Position numbers and translations under genes: made by a program. From positions 2,461,001-2,525,000 of the forward strand of contig NZ_JAJDFY010000001.1 of assembly GCF_024704365.1 (NCBI RefSeq): DNA of 64,000 nucleotides. Direction: 5' to 3'. Below, piece after piece: positions 26,621-34,573 of the stretch; the stretch's first letter is position 1, and the number at the start of each line of letters is the position of its first letter. Source of the stretch: Thermomonas sp. S9 (lineage in GTDB: Bacteria > Pseudomonadota > Gammaproteobacteria > Xanthomonadales > Xanthomonadaceae). The notes below the pieces were generated by a model. It saw only the letters and a program-made list of their open reading frames with translations. It did no database searches and was not told where the DNA came from.

Positions 26621-28773
26621 CTTCCGGGCATTGGGTGACGGCTGCGGCTCTCGTGGAAATCCCCGGCATGCCGCGCACGCTGCCTGCGTTGCGCAACATG
26701 GCAGTTCGGAAGGGCTGGATCTGCAGGCGGCGCGCCGGCCGCGGTGGCGGGTACGAGTACGCACTCGAAAGTCTCCCAGCGGACGTGCAGGCCCGCCTGA
26801 TCCTCCACCTCACCCAGGAGTCCACCCATGCAAGCCATCTCCCATATCCTGGCCGGCCCGGTGCTGGTGGCCACGGTCCTGCGGACGGGCAACGGCCGGC
26901 CGGCGAGTCCGGTGCGCTTCCGCGTGTATTGGTCGCAGGTGGCGGAGCGGATGGGGGCGCCGATGCCGCCGCCACAGTTCGCAAGCCGCTACGAGGCCGA
27001 GGCGATGGCGGTGGGCTGGGCCACGCAGCGGACGGGGTACGCCCCGCGCGTGGAGCGCGCCCGGCGCTGACCGAGGAGGCCCGCGCGGCGCTATGGCGCT
27101 GGTTCGACGGCCGCCCGGAGCCGGTGAAGGCCGAGGCGCGGCGCCGTCTGCTGCCGGTGCAGACGGTGCGCCGCCTGATCGACAGCGGCCTGCGGGCGCG
27201 CCAGGCCATCCGCGAGGCGGCGGCGGCGCACGGCGTGGCGGAGGCCACCCTGCGCCGCTGGTGGTACGGCGGCGGCAGCTGCCCCGGCGTGGACCACGCC
27301 GCGCCGGCCGACTACCTGCCGCTGCTGGCGCCGCGCCACCAGGGCAGCGGGCATGAGGCCGAGATGAGCCCCGAGGCCTGGGAGGTCATCAAATCCGACT
27401 ACCTGCGGCCCGAGCAGCCGGCGCTGTGGGCCTGCTATCGCCGTCTGCGCGAGGTGGCCCCGAACCACGGCTGGGTGGTGCCCAGCTACGCCACCATCGC
27501 GCGCCGGATCGAGGCGCTGCCGTGGCAGGTGCGGGTGCTGGCGCGCGAGGGGCGCGAGGCGCTGGCGCGGCGGCTGCCGCACATCACCCGCACGAAAGAC
27601 CACCTGCACGCGCTGGAGGCGGTGAACGCCGACGGCCACGTGTTCGACCTGCGCGTGCAGCTGCCCAGCGGCGGCATCGGCCGCCCGGTGCTGGTGGCCT
27701 GGCAGGACATCTACAGCGGCAAGATTCTGGCCTGGCGGGTGGCGGAGACGCTCTCCGCTCACCTGGTGCAGACCACCTTCGGCGACCTGGTGGAACGCTA
27801 CGGGATCCCCGCGCACGCCTATCTGGACAATGGCCGGGAGTTCGCCGCCAAGCTGCTGACCGGCGGCAGCAAGACCCGCTACCGCTTCCGCATCCGCGAG
27901 GAAGACCCGCTGGGGCTGTTCCCGCAGCTGGGCGTGCAGGTGCACTGGACCACACCGTACCACGGGCAGGCCAAGCCGATCGAACGCGCCTTCCGCGACC
28001 TGTGCGAGGGCATCAGCAAGCACCCGGCCGCCGCCGGCGCCTACACCGGCAACAGCCCGCTGGCCAAGCCGGCCAACTACGGCAGCCGCGCGCTGCGCTG
28101 GGAGGAGTTCACGGCGCTGGTGGAGGCCGGCATCGCCGCACACAACGCGCGCGGCGACCGCCGCACGGCCACCGCGCGCGGGCGCAGCTTCGATGCCACC
28201 TTCGCTGAGAGCTTCGCCGCCAGCGTGATCCGCCGCGCCAGCCCGGAGCAGCGCCGGCTGTGGCTGCTGGCGGCCGAGGGGCTGAAGGTGCGCCGCGAGG
28301 GGTATGTGGTGCTCGCCGGCAATGCCTACTTCGGCGAGGCGGTCAGCGCCCTGGCCGGCCAGCACGTGGTGGTGCGCTTCGACCCGGACCGGCTGGACCA
28401 GCCGGTGCACGTGTACACCCTGGACGGCGCCTACGTCGGCGCGGCCGAGCGCACCACAGCGCGGTTCGACGACATCGACACCGCGCGCGAGCACGCCCGC
28501 GCGCACCGGCAGCGCCAGCGCGCCGCGCGCGAGCTGCGCGACGCCACGGTGCGGATGGAGGCGCTGGAGGCCGTGGCCCGCCTGCCGGTGCCGGACAGCC
28601 CGCCTGGCGCGCCGCCGGCGCCGGCGGCCGTGCAGCTGGTGCACGGGCCGCGGCGTGGCCGCAGGGCGGCCGCGGCAGCGGCGCTGGACACGGCGGAGTA
28701 CGTGGCCGCCGCCGACCGCGCGGTGCTGGCGGCGCTGGCCGCACGGCCGCGGCCACTGAAGGCGATCGACTGA
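26617..28773 (+). CDS. MuA-type DDE transposase
   Basis: 718 residues. The N-terminal Mu-type DNA-binding domain (WVTAAALVEIPGMPRTLPAL, AGRGGGYEYALESLPADVQA) recognises the 13-mers at the ends. A second helical region (LTEEARAALWRWF to AEATLRRWWYGGG) precedes the RNase H-like catalytic core with the triad Asp in VNADGHVFDLRV, Asp in AYLDNGREFAAKLL and Glu in GQAKPIERAFRDL. The C-terminal beta barrel and an Arg/Ala-rich tail follow. Residues about 70-150 are oddly Gly/Arg/Pro-rich; in that stretch another frame looks like the true coding frame (see 26828-27070). Confidence 0.93.
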   Translation: MTSGHWVTAAALVEIPGMPRTLPALRNMAVRKGWICRRRAGRGGGYEYALESLPADVQARLILHLTQESTHASHLPYPGRPGAGGHGPADGQRPAGESGALPRVLVAGGGADGGADAAATVRKPLRGRGDGGGLGHAADGVRPARGARPALTEEARAALWRWFDGRPEPVKAEARRRLLPVQTVRRLIDSGLRARQAIREAAAAHGVAEATLRRWWYGGGSCPGVDHAAPADYLPLLAPRHQGSGHEAEMSPEAWEVIKSDYLRPEQPALWACYRRLREVAPNHGWVVPSYATIARRIEALPWQVRVLAREGREALARRLPHITRTKDHLHALEAVNADGHVFDLRVQLPSGGIGRPVLVAWQDIYSGKILAWRVAETLSAHLVQTTFGDLVERYGIPAHAYLDNGREFAAKLLTGGSKTRYRFRIREEDPLGLFPQLGVQVHWTTPYHGQAKPIERAFRDLCEGISKHPAAAGAYTGNSPLAKPANYGSRALRWEEFTALVEAGIAAHNARGDRRTATARGRSFDATFAESFAASVIRRASPEQRRLWLLAAEGLKVRREGYVVLAGNAYFGEAVSALAGQHVVVRFDPDRLDQPVHVYTLDGAYVGAAERTTARFDDIDTAREHARAHRQRQRAARELRDATVRMEALEAVARLPVPDSPPGAPPAPAAVQLVHGPRRGRRAAAAAALDTAEYVAAADRAVLAALAARPRPLKAID
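26828..27070 (+). CDS. Out-of-frame ORF nested in the transposase gene
   Basis: 80 codons in the +1 frame relative to the transposase, preceded by CAGGAG seven bases before its ATG and ending in TGA where the transposase frame again becomes protein-like. Nearly all its third codon positions are G or C, the signature of the true frame in this genome, whereas the transposase frame reads as Gly/Arg/Pro-rich sequence here. The product (VLRTGNGRPASPVRFRVYW, RYEAEAMAVGWATQ) is not a known family. It is either a nested gene or the result of two compensating indels within one protein. Confidence 0.5.
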   Translation: MQAISHILAGPVLVATVLRTGNGRPASPVRFRVYWSQVAERMGAPMPPPQFASRYEAEAMAVGWATQRTGYAPRVERARR

Positions 28774-28782
28774 CGAAAAACA

Positions 28783-28807
28783 CCCGCCCCGCAGCTCACG
28801 GGGCGGG
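28783..28807. terminator. Strong hairpin after the transposase gene
   Basis: Nine-base-pair perfect stem CCCGCCCCG / CGGGGCGGG with a 7-base loop. Five A precede it on the + strand, so the classic stem plus U-run reads leftward; rightward transcription has the stem but no U-run and may only be attenuated between genes A and B. Confidence 0.6.
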
Positions 28808-28854
28808 CGGTGCAAACGGGCCTTGCAGGCCCCTCAAACCAGGAGAAAGGGTAC

Positions 28855-29814
28855 ATGAACGACAACGTGATTGCGATGCAGGTGGATGCGGACCCGGCCG
28901 AGGTGCTGGTCCGGGTGCGCGAGGAGAGATCGCGCGCCGCGGGCTGACCCAGGCACAGGTGGCGCGCGAGGCGGGCATCAGCGCCTCCAGCCTGACGCAG
29001 GTGCTGGGCGGCCATTACGCCGCCGACCCGCGCAAGCTCGTCACGCGGCTGGCGCAGTGGCTGGCGCGGCTGGCGCAGCAGCAGGCCATGCCGGCGATGC
29101 CGGCGGCGCCGGCCTGGGTGGCCACGCCCACCGCAGAGCGCATCCTGGCCGCGCTGGCCTATGCGCACATGGCCGGCGATATCGCGGTGATCTATGGCGG
29201 CGCCGGCGTGGGCAAGACCACCGCCGCGCGCGAGTATGCGCGGCGCTACCCGAACGTCTGGATCGCCACCATGACCCGGCCACCGCCGGGGTGACGACGG
29301 CGCTGGAGGAGGTGTGCCTGGCGCTGGGCTTCCGCGAGCTGCCCGGCGGCGGCGCGCGCATGCAGCGCGAGCTGATCGCCCGGCTGCAGGGCAGCGAGGG
29401 GCTGCTGGTGATCGACGAGGCGCAGCACCTGGGCGTGGCCGCGCTGGACGCCCTGCGCGCGCTGCACGACGCCACCGGCATCGGGCTGGCGCTGATGGGC
29501 AACGAATTGATCTACGCGCGGATGACCGGCGGCACCCGCGCGGTCTGGCTGGACCGGCTGTTTTCCCGCATCGGCCGCCGCCTGCGGGTGCAGCGGGTGG
29601 CGCGCGAGGATGTGGCGCGGCTGGCCGCGGCGCACGGGGTGGAGGATGCCGGCGCGGTGCGCCGGCTGGTGGAGATCGGTGCCCAGGCCGGCGCCCTGCG
29701 CGGCGTGGGCAAGGTGCTGCGGCTGGCGCGGATGATGGCCGCCGGTCAGGGCAGCGTGCTCGGCACTGCCCACATCGAGGCCGCCTGGACCGACCTCACC
29801 GGGGGGCGGCATGA
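28855..29814 (+). CDS. MuB-like transposition ATPase, frameshifted as assembled
   Basis: AAA+ ATPase that should activate the transposase and choose targets. The N-terminal helix-turn-helix is ARRGLTQAQVAREAGISASS, Walker A YGGAGVGKTTAAREYA, Walker B GLLVIDEAQHLGVAALD, and a C-terminal domain ends HIEAAWTDLTGG. The coding frame changes three times: near 28925-28930 (REE/EIARRG join), near 29277-29283 (MTR/ATAGVTTALEEV join) and in the G run near 29798-29803. One more G there makes the gene end at a TGA overlapping the next ATG. Repaired length is about 320 residues, normal for MuB relatives. Confidence 0.85.
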
Positions 29815-30008
29815 ACGCGGCCATCCACGTCGACCCCGCCCGCCTGTTCGTGACCCTGCGCGCCGCCGAGCTGTTCGCCGACCGCCACGGCCTCAGCCGC
29901 CCGCATGCCCGCGCGGTGGTCGCGCTGGCGCTGCTGCGCCAGGTCAGCCCGGCGCGCGCCCTCATGGAACTGCGACAGGAGGCGCGTCATGCACGCCTGG
30001 CTCGCTGA
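29811..30008 (+). CDS. Small early phage protein, unknown
   Basis: 65 residues, basic C-terminus, predicted helical (LFVTLRAAELFADRHGLSRP, ARAVVALALLRQVSPARALM). It starts at the ATG overlapping the repaired MuB stop and overlaps the next gene by 20 bases. No family recognised; the position in the early operon of B3-like phages suggests a replication or regulatory accessory. Confidence 0.6.
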   Translation: MNAAIHVDPARLFVTLRAAELFADRHGLSRPHARAVVALALLRQVSPARALMELRQEARHARLAR

Positions 30009-30291
30009 CCTCACCCCGCCGACCGCCGCCGAACGGCTGGCCGACTACTACCGCCGCGCCATCGCCGCCGGCGCCTGGCAGCCGCTGGAGGCGCACGCGC
30101 GCGGCCAGCTGGCCGTGCGCCACCTGCGCCGCTGGTGCGGCACCGCCATGCCCGCCGACCAGGACGACGACGAACTGTCGCCGTGGCTGGGCGAGCGCTA
30201 CCTCGATCTGCTGCACGACATGCACCGCCGGCTGTTCCCCGCCTACCCCTACCCGACACCACAGGAGCCCGACCATGAGCGCCCCCGCTGA
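29989..30291 (+). CDS. Small early phage protein, unknown
   Basis: 100 residues: MHAWLADLTPPTAAERLADYY, then RHLRRWCGTAMPADQDDDEL and a C-terminal helix (YLDLLHDMHRRLFPAYPYP). The start at 29989 has AGGAGG seven bases upstream; longer in-frame starts lack a ribosome binding site and are Arg-rich. It ends inside the first codons of the Gam gene. Function unknown. Confidence 0.62.
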   Translation: MHAWLADLTPPTAAERLADYYRRAIAAGAWQPLEAHARGQLAVRHLRRWCGTAMPADQDDDELSPWLGERYLDLLHDMHRRLFPAYPYPTPQEPDHERPR

Positions 30292-30832
30292 ATCCCTGAC
30301 CCCGCTGGCCGAGAGCATGGCCCTGGAGGCGCAGGCCGCGTCCCTGCGCGCCGCACGCGACCGTCTGCGCGACGTGGCCAATGCCATCCAGCAGGACATC
30401 GAGACCATCAAGCGCGCGCACCTGCCGGCGCTGCGCGATGCGCTGGCCGCCTGCGCGCAGGCGGAGACCGACCTGCGCCAGACGGTGGAGGCCAGCCCCG
30501 CCGAGCTGTGGCGGCGCACCCGCACGCGCCTGGTGCACGGCATCCGCGTCGGCTGGACCAAGAGCCGCGGCAAGGTCGAGTGGGACGATGAAGCCAAGGT
30601 GATCGAGCGCATCCGCCGCCTGCTGCCCGCCGAGCAGGCCGCCCTGCTGATCCGCGTGCGCGAGGCCGTGCACAAGCCGGCGGTCTACGACCTCACCGCC
30701 GGCGACCTCAAGCGCCTGGGCATCCGCATCGAGGACGACTGCGACGTGGTGGTGGTCAAGGACGTGGCGGGTGAACTGGACCGCATGCTGGAGCGGCTGC
30801 TGGCCGACCTGAGCGAGGAGGCCGCGGCATGA
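30275..30832 (+). CDS. Host-nuclease inhibitor Gam (Mu Gam-like)
   Basis: 185-residue coiled-coil protein resembling Mu Gam, which binds double-stranded DNA ends and shields them from RecBCD. A long N-terminal helix (SLRAARDRLRDVANAIQQDI) is followed by VGWTKSRGKVEWDDEAKVIE near residue 95 and AALLIRVREAVHKPAVYDL, the conserved Gam core. ACAGGAG precedes the ATG. Confidence 0.82.
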   Translation: MSAPAESLTPLAESMALEAQAASLRAARDRLRDVANAIQQDIETIKRAHLPALRDALAACAQAETDLRQTVEASPAELWRRTRTRLVHGIRVGWTKSRGKVEWDDEAKVIERIRRLLPAEQAALLIRVREAVHKPAVYDLTAGDLKRLGIRIEDDCDVVVVKDVAGELDRMLERLLADLSEEAAA

Positions 30833-31071
30833 ACGGCATCTGGCACACCGTGAGCGCCACCGAGCCGACACCGCTGGACGACGTGCTGGTGGTGGTCGAG
30901 GACGACCTTGGCACGTGCGTCTGGATGGCCTGGCGCCGGCACACCGAGCCGGGCCGCTGGTGCTACAGCGGAGGTGACGACGAGATCAGCGGGCGGGTCA
31001 CGCACTGGATGCCGGTGCCGGAGCCGCCCGAGGAGGTGCGCCATGCATGCGGCGCGGATCGCCGCGAGTGA
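30829..31071 (+). CDS. DUF551-like small phage protein
   Basis: 80 residues with the DUF551 layout: IWHTVSATEPTPLDDVLVVV at the N-terminus, a central aromatic stretch (WRRHTEPGRWCYSG) and the typical end VTHWMPVPEPPEE. Such proteins are common in phage early regions; the role is unknown. The start overlaps the gam stop (ATGA). Confidence 0.75.
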   Translation: MNGIWHTVSATEPTPLDDVLVVVEDDLGTCVWMAWRRHTEPGRWCYSGGDDEISGRVTHWMPVPEPPEEVRHACGADRRE

Positions 31072-31258
31072 GCGGCTGCAGCGGGTGGCGCGGCTGCTGG
31101 CCGACGGCCGCCCGCGCACCACGCTGGACATCGTGCGCGAGGCCAACGTCTGCGCGGTGAACAGCATCGTCGCCGAGCTGCGCGCCAACGGCCTGCGCAT
31201 CGCCTGCCAGCGGCAGGGGGATACCTGGTGGTACTGGGTGGAACGGGAGGGGGCATGA
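31043..31258 (+). CDS. Winged-helix-like small DNA-binding protein
   Basis: 71 residues: ERLQRVARLLADGRPRTTLD, IVREANVCAVNSIVAELRAN and GDTWWYWVEREG have the helix-turn-helix plus wing pattern of small phage regulators. AGGAGG lies seven bases before the ATG at 31043. It overlaps the DUF551 gene by 29 bases in another frame. Confidence 0.65.
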   Translation: MHAARIAASERLQRVARLLADGRPRTTLDIVREANVCAVNSIVAELRANGLRIACQRQGDTWWYWVEREGA

Positions 31259-31485
31259 ACGTGATCGGGAAAATGGAGCGCGGCCTCGCGGATATGGACG
31301 ACGCCGCGCGCGTACAGCAGCTGCTGGCAGAGGTAGCCATCGTGCTGAGCCTGCCGGATGAGTGCTGGGAGCAGTCGCCGGGCGGTCCATCGTGCCGCAT
31401 CCGCCTGGCGCGCGCGCTCGCGCGCGTGCTGGAGGACACCTGGCGCGCGGATGCGCAGGAGGGGGACGATGCCAGTGCGCCCTGA
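31255..31485 (+). CDS. Small phage protein, unknown
   Basis: 76 residues, acidic, helical (MERGLADMDDAARVQQLLAE, RIRLARALARVLEDTWRA). GGGAGGGGGC precedes the ATG at 31255, which overlaps the previous stop. No family recognised. Confidence 0.6.
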   Translation: MNVIGKMERGLADMDDAARVQQLLAEVAIVLSLPDECWEQSPGGPSCRIRLARALARVLEDTWRADAQEGDDASAP

Positions 31486-31894
31486 CCGCCGCCGCCTGCT
31501 GGCCGCCATCCACGCCGAGGCCAAGGCGCTGGGCCTGGACGAGGACACCCGCCGCGCCCTGCAGCAGCGGGTCGGCGGGCATGCCAGCTGCGCGGCGATG
31601 TCCGACCGCCAGCTGCGCGACGTGCTGGCCGAGCTGCGCCGGCTGGCCGGCAAGCCGGCGCAGCCGCCGCGCCACGCCGACGACCGCGCGCGCCTGCTGT
31701 GGCGGATCGAGCGCGACTGCGCCGCCGCCGGCTATCCGCATCCGGCCTATCCGCTGGGGATCAGCCGCAAGATGTTCGGCGCGCTCAGCCCGGCGCGCCT
31801 GGAGTGGCACGCCCCGCGCCAGCTGCGGGCGCTGATCGCCGCGCTCGCCTACGATGCCAAGCGCAGGCCGCGCCCGGCAGGCGGTGCCGCATGA
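31469..31894 (+). CDS. GemA-like regulatory protein (DUF1018)
   Basis: 141 residues. LLAAIHAEAKALGLDEDTRR, MSDRQLRDVLAELRRLAG and the C-terminal KMFGALSPARLEWHAPRQLR follow the GemA/DUF1018 pattern of Mu-like phages; Mu GemA alters host gene expression and DNA supercoiling. The ATG at 31469 has CAGGAGGGGG upstream. It lies directly before mor, the usual order. Confidence 0.8.
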   Translation: MPVRPDRRRLLAAIHAEAKALGLDEDTRRALQQRVGGHASCAAMSDRQLRDVLAELRRLAGKPAQPPRHADDRARLLWRIERDCAAAGYPHPAYPLGISRKMFGALSPARLEWHAPRQLRALIAALAYDAKRRPRPAGGAA

Positions 31895-32256
31895 GCCAGG
31901 TCATCGAGGACCTGCTCGCCGCCGGGGTCAGCGCCGACCAGGTGGAGCGGCTGGTGCGGCAGATGGGCGGGCTGTCCGTCTATCTGCCGCGCCAGTACGA
32001 CCCCGACCGCAGCGCGGTCTGCCGCGAGCTGGCCGAGACCGCTGGCGATCTGGCCGCACGCACCCTGGTGCAGCTGTACGCCGGCTGCCGAATCGTGATC
32101 CCGATGGGGCGGCAGTTCATGCGCCAGCGGCTGGCCGCCCGCATCCACGCCCTGCGCGCCGCCGGGCAGTCGGTGCCGCAGATCGCGCGGGCGCTGCATG
32201 TGCACGTGCGCCAGGTGCAGCGCCTGCTGAGCGGCGGCGCGCCAGACGCGCCATGA
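31891..32256 (+). CDS. Mor-family transcriptional activator
   Basis: 121 residues. The N-terminal dimerisation region (EDLLAAGVSADQVERLVRQM; GGLSVYLPRQYDPDR) and C-terminal helix-turn-helix (AAGQSVPQIARALHVHVRQV) are those of Mu Mor/C activators. Last gene of the early operon, followed by a strong terminator. It is expected to switch on the lysis and head/tail operons, probably at the 22-bp dyad element found before each (32327 and 40681). Confidence 0.85.
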   Translation: MSQVIEDLLAAGVSADQVERLVRQMGGLSVYLPRQYDPDRSAVCRELAETAGDLAARTLVQLYAGCRIVIPMGRQFMRQRLAARIHALRAAGQSVPQIARALHVHVRQVQRLLSGGAPDAP

Positions 32257-32293
32257 CCAGGACGCCCAGGGCGCCTGGATGAGACGATGACAC

Positions 32294-32317
32294 CCCCGGC
32301 CATGCGCCGGGGTTTTT
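32294..32317 (+). terminator. Intrinsic terminator after mor
   Basis: Stem CCCCGGC / GCCGGGG with loop CATGC followed by five T. It closes the early operon immediately before the late control element at 32327. Confidence 0.9.
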
Positions 32318-32326
32318 CGTGCGTGC

Positions 32327-32348
32327 CCGACCCGGGTCGGCCTGTTGC
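32327..32348 (+). promoter_or_regulatory. 22-bp late control element, copy 1 (before the lysis genes)
   Basis: The sequence is the 14-bp perfect palindrome CCGACCCGGGTCGG followed by CCTGTTGC. An identical 22-mer lies at 40681-40702. The dyad centre is 44.5 bases upstream of the endolysin ATG, and the same distance separates the second copy from its ATG. Mor/C of Mu bind dyads centred roughly 43 bases before the transcription start, so this is a good candidate activator site if transcription begins at or near the ATG. Confidence 0.7.
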
Positions 32349-32377
32349 CGCGCGCCGCAGCGCACCACGCTTGCGGC

Positions 32378-32878
32378 ATGTCGCTCCGCCCACGCCTGCT
32401 GCCGGCGTTCCTCACACTGTCCGCCGCCGCGCTGATCGGCGTGGCGGTACACGAGGGCTATCGTGAGGCCGCCTATCGCGATCCGGTGGGCATCCCCACC
32501 GCTGGATTCGGCTCCACCGTGCATGCGGATGGCGCCACTCCGGTGCAGCTGGGCGACCGCCTGCCGCCGGTGCGCGCCCTGATCACCCTGGGCGCGCATG
32601 TCGGGCGCACCGAGGCGGCGCTGCGGCAGTGCATCGGCCCGGTACCGCTCGCCCAGCACGAGTGGGATGCCTACGTGAGCCTGGCCTACAACGTGGGCGC
32701 AAACCGCATTTGCAGCAGCAACATCGTGCGTTTGCTGCACCAGACGCCGCCCGACTACGCCGGCGCCTGCCGCCAGATCGGGCGCTGGGTCTATGCCGGC
32801 GGGCGCCGGCTGCCGGGGCTGGAGGCGCGCCGCGCCGCCGAGATGCGCCTGTGCCTGGGCGAGGAGGCCGCACCGTGA
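32378..32878 (+). CDS. Phage endolysin, SAR-type lysozyme (T4 lysozyme-like)
   Basis: 166 residues. The N-terminal membrane segment (LPAFLTLSAAALIGVAV) looks like a signal-arrest-release helix, so export could use the host Sec system. Directly after it is the lysozyme triad in the E-8-D-5-T spacing (HEGYREAAYRDPVGIPTAGFG region). WDAYVSLAYNVG and GRRLPGLEARRAAEMRLC are conserved later motifs. There is no Shine-Dalgarno sequence; the ATG lies 29 bases after the 22-bp control element. First gene of the lysis operon. Confidence 0.9.
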   Translation: MSLRPRLLPAFLTLSAAALIGVAVHEGYREAAYRDPVGIPTAGFGSTVHADGATPVQLGDRLPPVRALITLGAHVGRTEAALRQCIGPVPLAQHEWDAYVSLAYNVGANRICSSNIVRLLHQTPPDYAGACRQIGRWVYAGGRRLPGLEARRAAEMRLCLGEEAAP

Positions 32879-33438
32879 GCCTGCCGCGCCTGCTCCCCGC
32901 CTGGCCGCTGGCCACCTATGCCGAGATCGCCGTTCTCGCCGCCGGGATCGGCGGCGGCCTGCTCGGCTGGACCGTGCGCGGCTGGCGCGATGCCGGGCAG
33001 CTCGCCGGCCTGCGCACGGAGCTGGCCCGCACCCAGGCAGGCGCCGAGCGCGTCCGCGCCGAGGCCATCGCCCGCGCCCGCGCGGCCGATGCCGCCGCCA
33101 TCACTGACCTGCAGCAGCGGCTCACCCGTGCCGCTGCCACCACCGAGGACCTGCGCCATGCCCTTGCCACTGCTACGACTGGCCGCGTGTGCCTGTCTGC
33201 CGATGCTCGCCGCGTGCTCCACCGTGCGCCCGCCTTCGCCGCCGTGCCCGCGCCTGCCGCCGGCCCTGCTGCAACCGGCCCCGCCACTGCCGCCGATCCC
33301 GGCGAGCGCGCCAGCACCGATGCCGACATCGCCGGCTGGGCGCTCGATGCCGCCGCGCTCTACGAGCAGTGCCGCGCCCGCATCGACGCCATCCGCCAGT
33401 GGGACGAGCAAGTGAACGGGGGAGCGCATGGAAGGTGA
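32875..33438 (+). CDS. Rz-like inner-membrane spanin
   Basis: 187 residues. One N-terminal membrane helix (ATYAEIAVLAAGIGGGLLGW) is followed by a long charged, Ala-rich helical segment (LAGLRTELARTQAGAERVRA; DAAAITDLQQRLTRAAATTE) typical of i-spanins, then a Pro/Ala linker. It starts at GTG overlapping the endolysin stop (GTGA). A lipoprotein gene, the expected Rz1 partner, is nested in its 3' half in another frame. Confidence 0.82.
   Translation: MSLPRLLPAWPLATYAEIAVLAAGIGGGLLGWTVRGWRDAGQLAGLRTELARTQAGAERVRAEAIARARAADAAAITDLQQRLTRAAATTEDLRHALATATTGRVCLSADARRVLHRAPAFAAVPAPAAGPAATGPATAADPGERASTDADIAGWALDAAALYEQCRARIDAIRQWDEQVNGGAHGR
33158..33415 (+). CDS. Rz1-like outer-membrane spanin lipoprotein, nested in Rz
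   Basis: 85 residues in the +1 frame of the Rz gene, entirely inside it. MPLPLLRLAACACLPMLAAC ends in a perfect lipobox LAAC at Cys20. The mature part is very Pro-rich (PPSPPCPRLPPALLQPAPPL), the hallmark of Rz1 proteins that bridge to Rz and fuse the membranes at lysis. Confidence 0.85.
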   Translation: MPLPLLRLAACACLPMLAACSTVRPPSPPCPRLPPALLQPAPPLPPIPASAPAPMPTSPAGRSMPPRSTSSAAPASTPSASGTSK

Positions 33439-33718
33439 TGTGCTGATCGGCGCGATCAACTGGCCGGCCATGCTGGCCATCGGCGGCGCGCTGCTGGGCG
33501 GCATCTTCGCGCTGCTCAAGTGGTTCGCCGGGCGGCTGCTTGCCGACATCGAGGCGCGGCTGACCCGCATCGACGACCTCGAAAACCGCTTCGAGCGGCT
33601 GATGGCCGAACTGCCGCTGCACTACCAGCGCCGCGAAGACGCCATCCGCGAATTCACCGCCATCAACACCAAGCTCGACCGCCTGTACGAGCTGCTCGCC
33701 CGAGGGGGGAACAAATGA
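33428..33718 (+). CDS. DUF2730-like membrane protein of the lysis/packaging region
   Basis: 96 residues. One membrane helix (WPAMLAIGGALLGGIFALL) is followed by an amphipathic helix (EARLTRIDDLENRFERLMAE) and a charged tail. Mu-like phages carry a DUF2730 (gp25-like) gene at this point; a holin-type role is possible but unproven. GGGGGAG precedes the ATG. Confidence 0.65.
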   Translation: MEGDVLIGAINWPAMLAIGGALLGGIFALLKWFAGRLLADIEARLTRIDDLENRFERLMAELPLHYQRREDAIREFTAINTKLDRLYELLARGGNK

Positions 33719-34041
33719 CCGAACGCCGCATCGACGCCGCCATCGACATCGCCCGCGCCGAGCGCGAGGCGCTGCGCTGGATCATGCTCACCGCGCTGTG
33801 GCACGCGCGGCCCTACGGCACCACGGAGACGGTGCTGCTGTCCTGCGCGCATGAGATCCCCATCTACGCCACTTCCGACCTTGTACGCAGGGAGCTGGGG
33901 TGGCTTGCAAGCCACAGCCTCGCAGAAATCGAGCGCGACAAATCGCCGGTGTGGGCGGCGCGGCTGACCGCCCACGGCGAAGACGTGTACGACTACCGCG
34001 CCGACGCCCCGGCGGGGCTGGCGCGCCCGCCGAGGTGGTGA
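33715..34041 (+). CDS. Mu gp26-like phage protein
   Basis: 108 residues: RAEREALRWIMLTALWHARP, TSDLVRRELGWLASHSLAEI and a C-terminal WAARLTAHGEDVYDYRADAP. The pattern suggests a winged-helix fold, as in the gp26-like proteins between DUF2730 and the small terminase in Mu-like phages. It overlaps the previous stop (ATGA). Function unknown. Confidence 0.65.
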   Translation: MTERRIDAAIDIARAEREALRWIMLTALWHARPYGTTETVLLSCAHEIPIYATSDLVRRELGWLASHSLAEIERDKSPVWAARLTAHGEDVYDYRADAPAGLARPPRW

Positions 34042-34042
34042 G

Positions 34043-34573
34043 ATGGCCCGGCGCAGCAAGGTGGACAGGCTCCCGCAAGGCCTCAAGGCGCAGCTGGAAC
34101 GGCTGCTGGCCGACCGTAGCCACGGCGGCTACGAGGCGCTGGCCGCCTGGCTCAAGGAACAGGGCTACGAGATCGGCAAGAGCAGCCTGCACCGCTACGA
34201 CCGGCGCGTGCAGGCCGTGATGCTGCGCATCAAGGCCAGCACCGAGGCGGCGCGGCTGATCGCCCAGTCCAGCCCGGACGAGGCCGACGAGCACTCGGCC
34301 GCCGTGCTGCGCATGGTGCAGTCGGCGCTGTTCGACGCCATGAGCCGGGTGGCCGAGGCGTCGGAGGAATCCGACCCTGCCGAGCAGGTCAAGGTGCTCT
34401 CGCTCGCGGCGCGGGCGATCGCCGAGGCGAGCCGCGCATCCATCGGCCAGAAGAAATGGGCCGACGAGGTGCGGTTGAGGCTCGACGAGGTGGAGCGCGT
34501 CGCGCAGAAATCGGGCAAGCGGCTCGATGCCGAGACGTTCAAGACGATCCGGGAGTGGTTGTATGGGGGGTGA
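34043..34573 (+). CDS. Small terminase subunit-like protein (DUF3486, Mu gp27-like)
   Basis: 176 residues. A helix-turn-helix N-terminus (SKVDRLPQGLKAQLERLLAD, YEALAAWLKEQGYEIGKSSL, HRYDRR) is followed by a long helical part (KVLSLAARAIAEASRASIGQ, LRLDEVERVAQKSGKRLDAE). This is the DUF3486 layout seen directly upstream of the large terminase in Mu-like phages; it is expected to recognise the pac end. Confidence 0.85.
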   Translation: MARRSKVDRLPQGLKAQLERLLADRSHGGYEALAAWLKEQGYEIGKSSLHRYDRRVQAVMLRIKASTEAARLIAQSSPDEADEHSAAVLRMVQSALFDAMSRVAEASEESDPAEQVKVLSLAARAIAEASRASIGQKKWADEVRLRLDEVERVAQKSGKRLDAETFKTIREWLYGG

